A stretch of 64,000 bases of DNA from Cellvibrio fontiphilus (lineage in GTDB: Bacteria; Pseudomonadota; Gammaproteobacteria; Pseudomonadales; Cellvibrionaceae), in assembly GCF_035317345.1 (NCBI RefSeq), contig NZ_JAYKTU010000001.1, one strand, 5' to 3'. The notes beneath the pieces were generated by a model. It saw nothing but the letters and a program-made list of their open reading frames with translations. It did no database searches and had not been told where the DNA came from. Both the position numbers and the translations under genes were made by a program. Each line of letters starts with the position of its first letter. The first letter of the stretch is position 1. Positions 32,918 through 40,915 of this stretch are shown piece by piece.

Positions 32918-35245
32918 ATGCCAAAATTCAACTACCTGTTTAAATTGCTCACCTTTTTAATCGGGTTAGTGATTGTTCTGGAAGCCGTTTCTTATTTTGC
33001 GACACGGCTGATCATCAACAAAGCGGTCACTCATAATGCCCGCTTGGAATTGCTGGCTGGCGGTGAGTTGTTTACTCGCGTGATGCAAAAAAATGTTGAA
33101 CAACTGGCGCTCTCGGTAAAAGTATTAACGGAAGATTTTGGTTTTAAGGATGCGGTAGCCACCAGTGATGAAAAAACCATTGCCTCGGCACTGGTAAATC
33201 ACTCTGCGCGCGTCAAGGCGGATATAGGTGTGCTCATCAGCCGCGATGGTAAATTAATTGCCAGTGATGAAACCTTTGCGGTGCAGGTGAATGAAGAATT
33301 TGCAGCGCTGCAAGCCCAGGCGCAGGCGCGCGGTCAGGCTTACGATATTATTTTTATCGATGGGCGAGCCTATCAATTTGTGATGTTTACGGTAAAAGCG
33401 CCGGTGGTAATCGGGCTGGCCGGTATGGGCTTTGAAATCAAGCAGGAGTTCAGTGCAGAGCTGCGCAAATTGACCGGGTTGGAAGTGTCTTTTGTGCGGC
33501 AGCAGTCTGCGGGTTTTGCATATCTCAACGGCACTTTGTTAGATGATCAACCCAACCAGCTGGTGACACAACTGGCGCAACAAACACTTGGCGAAGTATT
33601 TATCTACGACGATTTTATTTCGCTCGCCGTGCCCGCAGCGCGCCAAAACCAACAGCTGGTGGCAGTATTACAAGTTCCCCTGAGCCATGCGCTTGCACAT
33701 TTCTCTCATTTAAATTGGCAATTGTTTGTGTTGGCGCTGGTATTTTCGCTGCTGGCAGGTATAGCTGCGTTATTTTTAGCGCGCAGTGTTACTCGTCCGG
33801 TCACCATGTTGGCGACTATTGCGCGGCGCATTGCCGGTGGATTTTATTCCACGCCGATTGTGGTGAAATCCAATGATGAATTGGGGGATTTGGCCGCTGC
33901 ATTTATCACTATGCAAAAAGCAATCGGTGAGCGCGAGCAACAGGTGCTTTACCAGTCTGAACATGATCCGCTCACTGGCTTGCCTAATCGTCTGTTAATT
34001 TTCCCGCATCTGCAAGCCGCTATTTCGCGCGCGGGTGTATTGTGTCAATCGGTATTTTTATTGGTCATCGATATTAAAAATTTTGGCCAGATCAACGATG
34101 AGTTAAGCCAGGAAATTGGCGATGCAGTATTGCGCGAAGTCGGTCAAAAAATTGATCGGCTGCTAACCCACAGTGAACTGCTGCGTTTGGGTAGCGATGA
34201 ATTTCTGGCCATAGTCATGGCGCCGGACAAAGCATCGGTGCAGGAAATTCTGGATTTTATCCACGCTACCTTTAAAACCCCATTGCAGATTAATGGAATG
34301 CAAATCAGTGTGGAGATGAATATTGGTATTGCGGCTTATCCGACCGATGCCGACTCTGCCGATGTGCTTTTGCGGCGGGCAAATCTTGCGTTGAATGAAG
34401 GCCGTGTCCGCGAGGAGCGCAGCTGTTGGTATGAGCCCGGTTGGGACGAAAAGCATTTGCGGCGGCTGCATTTATTCCGCGAATTTGAACATTCGTTAAA
34501 TGCAGGGCATATCAGCTTGTATTACCAGCCTAAAATCAATCTGGATCAACCTGAAAAACTGGGCAGTGAGGCGCTGGTGCGCTGGCATCACCCGGAACTG
34601 GGTTTTATTAGCCCGGATGAATTTATCAATGTGATTGAAAGTTCGGGCCAGATAACCTTGTTAACGCGTTGGGCGTTAAAAACGGCGGTGTTGCATTTGC
34701 GCCGGTTGTTGGATGCAAAGATTCACATCAGCTGCTCGGTAAATTTATCGGCGCTGGATTTATTAGTGGATGATTTACCGGCCTATGTTGCCGAGCTGTT
34801 GCAATCCCAGCGGGTGCCTGCTGAACATCTGGTATTGGAAATTACCGAAAGCGCAATTATGCGCGAAGCGGATAAATGTCTGGATAATTTACGCCGCCTG
34901 CGCGATTTGGGTCTGACCTTATCGATTGATGATTTTGGTACAGGTTATTCATCCCTCTCGCAACTAAAAAAATTGCCGGTTGCGGAATTAAAAATAGATA
35001 AATCGTTTATTTTGAATTTGGATTCCAGTGCGGATGATCAATTAATTGTGCGCTCTACTATCGATTTGGGGCACACCCTGGGCTTGAGTATTACTGCTGA
35101 GGGGGTGGAGTCCGAAGCGATAAAAACCCTGCTTAGCCAATTTGGCTGCGACACAGCCCAGGGCTATTTGTATAGCAAACCCTTGCCAGCGGAAGATTTT
35201 ATTCGCTGGGTTACTCGCTACCTTGCGGAGCTGCACGATGAATAA
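32918..35245 (+). CDS. Membrane GGDEF-EAL protein, probable c-di-GMP phosphodiesterase
   Basis: 775-residue inner-membrane sensor. Membrane helix at about 8-30, a periplasmic sensor of about 240 residues (Cache-like double domain by layout), second helix near 268-290, HAMP-like segment ('RSVTRPVTMLATIARRIAGG'), GGDEF domain and C-terminal EAL domain. The cyclase motif is GSDEF (425-429), missing the second Gly, so cyclase activity is probably lost. The EAL domain keeps EAL (551-553), 'DDFGTGYSSL', 'LKIDKSFI' and 'TAEGVE', so hydrolysis is expected. It shares an operon with a cyclase, giving opposing activities. Its end overlaps the DUF3034 gene by eight bases. Confidence 0.9.
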   Translation: MPKFNYLFKLLTFLIGLVIVLEAVSYFATRLIINKAVTHNARLELLAGGELFTRVMQKNVEQLALSVKVLTEDFGFKDAVATSDEKTIASALVNHSARVKADIGVLISRDGKLIASDETFAVQVNEEFAALQAQAQARGQAYDIIFIDGRAYQFVMFTVKAPVVIGLAGMGFEIKQEFSAELRKLTGLEVSFVRQQSAGFAYLNGTLLDDQPNQLVTQLAQQTLGEVFIYDDFISLAVPAARQNQQLVAVLQVPLSHALAHFSHLNWQLFVLALVFSLLAGIAALFLARSVTRPVTMLATIARRIAGGFYSTPIVVKSNDELGDLAAAFITMQKAIGEREQQVLYQSEHDPLTGLPNRLLIFPHLQAAISRAGVLCQSVFLLVIDIKNFGQINDELSQEIGDAVLREVGQKIDRLLTHSELLRLGSDEFLAIVMAPDKASVQEILDFIHATFKTPLQINGMQISVEMNIGIAAYPTDADSADVLLRRANLALNEGRVREERSCWYEPGWDEKHLRRLHLFREFEHSLNAGHISLYYQPKINLDQPEKLGSEALVRWHHPELGFISPDEFINVIESSGQITLLTRWALKTAVLHLRRLLDAKIHISCSVNLSALDLLVDDLPAYVAELLQSQRVPAEHLVLEITESAIMREADKCLDNLRRLRDLGLTLSIDDFGTGYSSLSQLKKLPVAELKIDKSFILNLDSSADDQLIVRSTIDLGHTLGLSITAEGVESEAIKTLLSQFGCDTAQGYLYSKPLPAEDFIRWVTRYLAELHDE

Positions 35246-36140
35246 GCCACAATCTGTTTGGGCGATTTGCCTGTTATTGTTGTTGCCGGTGGTTCACACA
35301 CAGGCAACAACCCCGGCTGAGCTGGCAAGCGATAAAAAAATAACTCGCAGCCGGTTATTGGCGACAGGCGGCGCAAGTACCATTGAAGGCAGTGCCGGCG
35401 GTGGCATTGTTCCTATGGCGGTATTGTCTGGCTACGCTGCGCAGGAAGAGCAGAGTGCAGCGGCGTTTGCCAGTTATGTGGATACCGGCGATTACCAGTT
35501 GGAAGTGGTGGGTGGCAGTTGGAGTTGGCGCAATCGCCTTGAGCTTTCTATCGCCCAACAAAAACTCACCCATGATTCACTCACCGCTGCCTTGAGCTTG
35601 CCAACGGATTCTATCAGCCAGCGTATTATTGCCGCTAAAGTGCGTGTTGCGGGCGATTTGATTTATACGCCAATGCCGCAGTTGAGTATTGGTGTGCAAC
35701 ATAAAAAAAATCTGGATTTTTTGGTGCCCGCTGCGGTTGGAGCAAAGCATGATTCAGGCACCGACATTAATCTCAGTGCAACCAAATTAATTCTGGGTGG
35801 CTTTTTTAATCGCAACCTTTTGCTCAATGGCAATTTGCGGTACACCAAGGCCAATCAAACCGGGTTGGTAGGTTTTGGTGGCGATAAAAATAATAGTTAC
35901 GAATTATTGCCGGAACTATCCGCCGGTGTTTTAGTGAATCGCCATTGGTTAGTGGGTACTGAATATCGCCAGAAGCCCGATAATTTATCCTTTATTAAAG
36001 AGGATGATTGGCAAACAGTGTTTGTTGGTTGGTTTCCCAACAAACGTATCGCCTTGGTCGCTGCCTGGGTAGACTTGGGTGAGGTGGCAACTTTTAAAGA
36101 TCAAACGGGTTGGTATTTGTCGCTGCAGGGGAGTTTTTAA
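35238..36140 (+). CDS. DUF3034-like outer-membrane beta-barrel protein
   Basis: 300-residue secreted protein with a signal peptide ending near 'THTQA'. The rest alternates hydrophobic and polar residues and ends in Phe (LSLQGSF), which points to an outer-membrane beta-barrel. The glycine-rich N-terminal part ('ATGGASTIEGSAGGGIVP') matches the DUF3034 family as I remember it. ATG 35238 overlaps the EAL gene end. The gene is in the middle of the cyclase-cupredoxin-EAL-DUF3034-haemoglobin operon. Function unknown; a porin or channel role is inferred. Confidence 0.72.
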   Translation: MNKPQSVWAICLLLLLPVVHTQATTPAELASDKKITRSRLLATGGASTIEGSAGGGIVPMAVLSGYAAQEEQSAAAFASYVDTGDYQLEVVGGSWSWRNRLELSIAQQKLTHDSLTAALSLPTDSISQRIIAAKVRVAGDLIYTPMPQLSIGVQHKKNLDFLVPAAVGAKHDSGTDINLSATKLILGGFFNRNLLLNGNLRYTKANQTGLVGFGGDKNNSYELLPELSAGVLVNRHWLVGTEYRQKPDNLSFIKEDDWQTVFVGWFPNKRIALVAAWVDLGEVATFKDQTGWYLSLQGSF

Positions 36141-36142
36141 CA

Positions 36143-36571
36143 ATGAATAAATTCACCAGTATTGCCTTGTTGGGGATAATCTTAGTGTTCTCTGGCTGTA
36201 GCAGCGCGCCACAACGTGATTCACTTTATCAAGCCTTGGGTGAGCAGGCGGGTATCGCTAAAATTACCCACCAAATGATTTTAAATTTCGCGCAGGATGA
36301 GCGTATCAAAGCGCGCTTCAAAGGCGTGAACATGCAGAAATTTAAAAACGGTTTTACCTTGTATGTGTGTGCACAAGTCGGTGGGCCCTGTGAATATCAG
36401 GGCGATTCCATGCAAATTATTCACGCCGGTTACAACTACACCAACACTGAATTTAATGCGGTGGTGGATAATTTAATTTTAGCTATGGAACAGTGTGGTG
36501 TGCCGGTTGCAGTACAAAACCAACTGCTTGCGAAACTAGCACCGACATATAAGGATGTGGTTTATCTTTAG
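36143..36571 (+). CDS. Group I truncated haemoglobin, predicted lipoprotein
   Basis: 142-residue haem protein of the 2/2 globin fold. 'SLYQALGEQAGIAKI' is helix B, and the proximal His is His94 in 'MQIIHAGYNYTNTEF', which aligns with HisF8 of trHbN ('VHQGRGIT'). The position equivalent to TyrB10 appears to be Ile46, so the oxygen-bound or NO-detoxifying hydrogen-bond network of typical trHbN is altered. The N-terminus 'LVFSGC' with Cys19 suggests a lipoprotein signal, placing the globin on the periplasmic side of a membrane, which is unusual. ATG 36143 follows the DUF3034 stop by two bases. Last gene of the c-di-GMP operon. Confidence 0.85.
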   Translation: MNKFTSIALLGIILVFSGCSSAPQRDSLYQALGEQAGIAKITHQMILNFAQDERIKARFKGVNMQKFKNGFTLYVCAQVGGPCEYQGDSMQIIHAGYNYTNTEFNAVVDNLILAMEQCGVPVAVQNQLLAKLAPTYKDVVYL

Positions 36572-36574
36572 CGG

Positions 36575-37465
36575 TTAGTAGCGGTTAAGCCACTTATGAT
36601 TGGCCTTGGGCAGGCTGCCGTCAGCATCGGGATTTTCCAATTCAATTAAACGGCGCTTGGCTAATTCAAGACGCGCCAGGCGTGTGCCAAAATGCTTGTG
36701 AAATAGCGCATCCATTGCCCCTGATTTATCCAGCTCGTCCAGGCCGATTTGCAAGCGCTGTGCAAGTTGTGGCGCTGCGGGGCTAACGCAAAAATAAACA
36801 GGCAGCGGCATATACAACAATAGGTTTTTTTCTATCACCAGATTCGCTGCCGGCTGGCCCTCCAGTGCATAATTATCTTCCACTTCGATGATGCTCAAAG
36901 GTACAAAGCTGTAGCGCTGACCGGCAAGCATTTTCAGGAGATTGGTCATGGTGTGCGCTTCAACAAGCGTAAACTGATTGTGGCTATAGACATGACCTTC
37001 CCAGCCTCGCCCGAAACCCATCGTTAATTCATTCAGTGCGGCGAGCGAATGAATCCGCTCAAATGTTGCCTGGTTATTTTTATGAATAAGCAGCACACGA
37101 TAACCCATGGCACCTTTTAGTATGGGGTGATCCACACACAACAATTTAGTTCTTGGACCCTCATCTGTGGGAAATCCAACCAGGCGATCAATATTCAGTT
37201 TTTCTCCGGCAATCAACAGATCGTGTTTACGTTCCGAGCTGAGATCCTCCTGCGCAAAATGAATTTGATAATCACCGTGACTTTCGTGGGTTATGGCGAG
37301 TGCCGCGTCGATCAGATCCAGATAATAGTGTTCGCTGACTTGCTGGTTGTTGCCTATATATTTGACATGCAGAGTTTCTTGATGAGGAGCCAGGGCTGCG
37401 GCACTGCCTATCAGCCATGACAGAATGAACAATACCATCTGGTAAAAGCAGAAAGTGGTGCGCAT
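36575..37465 (-). CDS. Periplasmic solute-binding-like protein
   Basis: 296-residue secreted protein with a signal peptide ending near 'GSAAALA'. The layout resembles bacterial extracellular solute-binding family 3/ABC-type amino-acid-binding proteins, with 'LHVKYIGNNQQ' at the start and a second lobe with 'EKNLLLYMPLPVYFCVS'. Similarity is weak and no permease or ATPase is close. It follows the chemoreceptor gene by 59 bases on the same strand and ends 3 bases from the convergent haemoglobin gene. A role as ligand-binding partner for the chemoreceptor is possible. The C-terminus has an Arg/Glu-rich helix. Confidence 0.6.
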   Translation of the reverse strand: MRTTFCFYQMVLFILSWLIGSAAALAPHQETLHVKYIGNNQQVSEHYYLDLIDAALAITHESHGDYQIHFAQEDLSSERKHDLLIAGEKLNIDRLVGFPTDEGPRTKLLCVDHPILKGAMGYRVLLIHKNNQATFERIHSLAALNELTMGFGRGWEGHVYSHNQFTLVEAHTMTNLLKMLAGQRYSFVPLSIIEVEDNYALEGQPAANLVIEKNLLLYMPLPVYFCVSPAAPQLAQRLQIGLDELDKSGAMDALFHKHFGTRLARLELAKRRLIELENPDADGSLPKANHKWLNRY

Positions 37466-37524
37466 GCAGGGGCTGCCATAAAGTCAGTGGTATTTAAAAG
37501 TTTAGCAGCCCTCTGGCGCACTGC

Positions 37525-39531
37525 TTAGGCAGGCAATACAAAACTGCCCGTCACCCGCTCCTGACGTTGCGCCATTTGTTGCAGCGCGCTGCTTGATGTT
37601 TCCAGTTCCACCGCTTCGCGTTGCACGTTGTCGGCGCTGTCGGACATGCTGACCACGCCAGTGGCTAATTCAGTGGCTACCTGACTCTGCTCACTCACGG
37701 CTTGCGCAATGGCAGCGGTCATATCTTTAATACGATCCAGCCCGGCAGCTATACCTTGCAATGCATCACTCGCCATATCCGATTGCTCTACGCAAGAGCC
37801 GGCAACGATTTTATTGCGCAGCATTATTTCTGTCGCTTTGATGGCACTGGCTTGCAAGTTGGCAATCATTTCGGTGATTTCAGCTGTTGAGGCCTGGGTT
37901 TGGGTCGCCAGAGTGCGCACCTCATCGGCGACTACGGCAAAACCGCGCCCTTGTTCGCCGGCGCGAGCGGCCTCTATCGCCGCATTCAGGGCAAGCAAAT
38001 TAGTTTGCGCGGCAATGCCATTAATGACCGACACAATGGAGCCTATGCCATCGGAATTTTTGCGCAGGCTTTCGATCACCGTGGCAGCGATATTAAGTTC
38101 ATCGTTGAGTGTGCCAATTAATTCCTTATTGCGGTTTACCACTTGCTGGCCGGATTTGGTGGAGGAATAAATGCTAAACACAACATTGTTAGTGTCGCGT
38201 GCATTGTTGGCGACTTCGCGCGCGGTTTGTTCCATTTCGGTCACTGCAGAAGCCAGTGTCTCGGCCTGGGCTTTTTGGTGATCGATTTGGCGGCGGGAAT
38301 TGGAGCAGATACGACTGGTGCCATCGGCCATTTGCAACAGGCTCGCGGTTTGTTGTTTCAGATCGCGGATGATGCGGGTCAGGTTGCCGGTGAGTTTATC
38401 CAGTGACTCGGAAATTTCACCAAACTCGCCTGACGATGATTTTTCATGCGTGTCCCGCAAATCATTTTGCGCGAGTGAATCCAGGCGCTGCACTAATTGT
38501 TTGATGGGTTTGCGCACACCGGATACCACCTTGGCGGCCACAGCAATGCCCACTAATAGCGATACAAAAAATACTGTCCAGATAGTAGTGCCGCCACTGG
38601 AAAGTGCGGCTCTGGTATGACTGCTGGAATTATCCGAGAGCGATTTTAAATGTTGGTTGAAGCTTTCCAGTTTGCCCATGCTGGTGGCTAACTGTTGCAC
38701 CAGTTCGTCCAACAGCCGACGGCTTTCTGCTTCAGAGCGCAAGAGTTGTTGTTGCTGCAGTAAAACACCGTCTTCGGCGGTGATATGTTTTTTAAGAATG
38801 TTGGTGATTTTTTCCAAAGGCTCTGCAACGGCGGGAAAACGCTTGCTGATCACTAATACTTTGCGCTCAATGTTTTGCCAAAAATAAGCCAGTTCATTTG
38901 CGGTTGCCGCAAGCTGGCTTGTCTCCTGAATGGATGGCACTTTTGCCAGCAGCGCCGATGCTTCATTGGCATCCTGCTCAACGGAGCTTAATAACCAGCT
39001 GACCGCCATATCCGCATCGGCCATGTTAAAACGAATGTCTTTCATTTCTGCGCCGAAATATTGCCATTTGTCTTCAAACTGTTTTAACGCAGCAAGTTCA
39101 CTTTCGCGCGTGCGCAGCAATTGTTCGTGCGCACGCAAGTGTGCCTCTGCGCGCGTGAATGTCAGCTTGGTGGTGTCGTCCAATGCGGTTAGCAAATCGC
39201 CAACCTCAGGAAAATCGCTGGCGTAGTCTTGTGCATCTTTATATTCACGCAGGTAACCTGCGCGATATTCGTGAAATTTGGTTTGCAGTGTTTTCAGGTT
39301 GCTAATTTCCTGTTCGGCGGCATGTTGGCTAACCGCTTGGGCGGCACCTTGCAGGTTTTGTGTTATCAATGCACTGGACTGTAATAACGGAGTGATCAGG
39401 CCAGAAGATAAATCGATATTGCCCGACAAATGGCGCTGACTTTTTACACTGAACGCGGCGACCAATAATTGCAGCAGGAGCAAAATCACAAAACCAAAAA
39501 TCACTTGCGCAACAATCGAAATATTTTTCAT
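37525..39531 (-). CDS. Methyl-accepting chemotaxis protein
   Basis: 668-residue chemoreceptor. First membrane helix at about 7-28, a periplasmic helical ligand-binding region of roughly 280 residues (long four-helix-bundle or coiled-coil type), second helix near 312-334, HAMP domain ('RKPIKQLVQRLDSLAQND'), then a signalling hairpin with the conserved tip 'GIAAQTNLLALNAAIEAARA' that contacts CheA/CheW. It starts 12 bases after the sugar-binding-protein gene, so the pair is almost certainly co-transcribed. No C-terminal receptor-methylase tether motif (WxxF) is seen. Confidence 0.94.
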   Translation of the reverse strand: MKNISIVAQVIFGFVILLLLQLLVAAFSVKSQRHLSGNIDLSSGLITPLLQSSALITQNLQGAAQAVSQHAAEQEISNLKTLQTKFHEYRAGYLREYKDAQDYASDFPEVGDLLTALDDTTKLTFTRAEAHLRAHEQLLRTRESELAALKQFEDKWQYFGAEMKDIRFNMADADMAVSWLLSSVEQDANEASALLAKVPSIQETSQLAATANELAYFWQNIERKVLVISKRFPAVAEPLEKITNILKKHITAEDGVLLQQQQLLRSEAESRRLLDELVQQLATSMGKLESFNQHLKSLSDNSSSHTRAALSSGGTTIWTVFFVSLLVGIAVAAKVVSGVRKPIKQLVQRLDSLAQNDLRDTHEKSSSGEFGEISESLDKLTGNLTRIIRDLKQQTASLLQMADGTSRICSNSRRQIDHQKAQAETLASAVTEMEQTAREVANNARDTNNVVFSIYSSTKSGQQVVNRNKELIGTLNDELNIAATVIESLRKNSDGIGSIVSVINGIAAQTNLLALNAAIEAARAGEQGRGFAVVADEVRTLATQTQASTAEITEMIANLQASAIKATEIMLRNKIVAGSCVEQSDMASDALQGIAAGLDRIKDMTAAIAQAVSEQSQVATELATGVVSMSDSADNVQREAVELETSSSALQQMAQRQERVTGSFVLPA

Positions 39532-39543
39532 AACCAGTGACTC

Positions 39544-40815
39544 CTAGCGATTAAAATTTTCTTTGGCTTGGCGCCAGCGTTTATTCCAGTAATGCATGCT
39601 GCCTTCAAAATCGGGGCTCATTAAAATATTGCGGATATAGTTTCCGCTCATAAAATCCATGCCGGCTTTGTTTGCCATACGAATAAAATCATTGCTCTCC
39701 GGTGCGGCTTGAATGATCTCGGGTTTATAGGCCATGTACTCGGCCAATTGCGGCATAGTGGAGCTGCGCGCTTTGTCGGTGGGAATAAAACCGGCGACGT
39801 CGGCAAAATTGGATTTGCTGATAATAAAGTCGATCCAGGCTTTGGCGGCCGCCGGATGTTTGCTGTAGCGGCTCACCGCCATGCCCCAATCAAAATTTAA
39901 AATCGCTTTGGGCGTTGCGGTGTTATCAAAGGGGAAGGGGATAAAACCAATGTCTGCACTTGGCATACCGGATTCAATTAATTGGGGAATTACCCAATTG
40001 CCGAGAAAAAAGAAGGCGGTTTTGTTGCCAATAAAATCGCGCTTGGATTGCTCCCAATTATTCACAATAAAATCGCTTTCGCTGTAGCCTTTGGTAAATA
40101 AATCGTGCGCAATTTTGAGTGATTGGTAATAAGGTTTGCCCGGATTAAAGGGCTGGCTGTCATCAATCATTTTTGCAAAGTAGTTGCCATCTTTTGCCAG
40201 CGCCATGACGGCTTTGTCCCACTGTTGCAAGGGCCAGGCGGCGCCTATGTTCAGGGCGATGGCGGTTATGCCCGCCGCTTTGAGTTTGTCGGCTTGTGCT
40301 ATCAACTCATTGAGTGTGGTGGGCGGCTGTTTGATGCCGGCGGCTTGCAATACACGTTTGTTGTACACCAGTCCTTCGGCAATAACACCCTGGGTGTAGG
40401 CGTAGTGTTTGCCTTCGTAAGCCCAGTTGTCGGCAAAATAAATTTTATTTTCCAACTGCAAGTCGTTGAGCGGCACAAAATATTTGGCGTAGGTTTGTTT
40501 GGGCATGTCGCGCGGCACCAGCATCACATCGCCATAGTTGCGCGCTTCAAAACGTTTGGGCATGGCGGCTTCGTAGTCGGCAATCGCCTCCACCCGCACG
40601 CGCACTTCCGGGTACTGGGCCTGAAATTCGCGCACCCAGCGCGCGTAGTTGCCGTTATTGGCAAGGTCCACGCGGTTGGAATAAAAAACTATGTCGCCGC
40701 TAATGGCGGCGTGCGCCATGTTGGCAGTGAGTAATATGGATGCCACACCAAGGGTGAAGCTCAACATCAGGGTAAAGCGACTGAGCCACAGGTCAATGCG
40801 GGTAAAACGAGCCAT
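39544..40815 (-). CDS. Extracellular sugar-binding protein (ABC-type family 1), orphan
   Basis: 423-residue periplasmic binding protein with a signal peptide ending 'NMAHAAI'. It has the bilobal family 1 pattern: 'RVDLANNGNYARWVREF', 'EGLVYNKRVLQAAGI', 'TTLNELIAQADKLKAAG' and 'WPLQQWDKAVMA', as in oligosaccharide binders. ATG 40815 is chosen as a signal-peptide start; the frame reaches 40830. No permease or ATPase gene is found in the window, whereas a chemoreceptor follows 12 bases downstream, so it may act as an indirect chemoreceptor ligand carrier. Upstream lies the halogenase gene on the same strand. Confidence 0.87.
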   Translation of the reverse strand: MARFTRIDLWLSRFTLMLSFTLGVASILLTANMAHAAISGDIVFYSNRVDLANNGNYARWVREFQAQYPEVRVRVEAIADYEAAMPKRFEARNYGDVMLVPRDMPKQTYAKYFVPLNDLQLENKIYFADNWAYEGKHYAYTQGVIAEGLVYNKRVLQAAGIKQPPTTLNELIAQADKLKAAGITAIALNIGAAWPLQQWDKAVMALAKDGNYFAKMIDDSQPFNPGKPYYQSLKIAHDLFTKGYSESDFIVNNWEQSKRDFIGNKTAFFFLGNWVIPQLIESGMPSADIGFIPFPFDNTATPKAILNFDWGMAVSRYSKHPAAAKAWIDFIISKSNFADVAGFIPTDKARSSTMPQLAEYMAYKPEIIQAAPESNDFIRMANKAGMDFMSGNYIRNILMSPDFEGSMHYWNKRWRQAKENFNR

Positions 40816-40853
40816 AACCGAATCTCGCAAACAGATGATTATTATGTTGATAA

Positions 40854-40882
40854 GGATTGCCCCAATACCCTGATGGCAATCC
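40854..40882 (-). other. Intercistronic hairpin between halogenase and sugar-binding genes
   Basis: Perfect eight-base-pair inverted repeat GGATTGCC (40854-40861) / GGCAATCC (40875-40882) with a 13-base loop, plus a smaller GCGCC/GGCGC hairpin nearer the halogenase stop. No T-run follows on the minus strand, so it may be an mRNA-stability or processing element rather than a terminator. Confidence 0.45.
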
Positions 40883-40915
40883 AGATTGCTGCATGGCGCC
40901 TCAGTGGCGCTGCTG

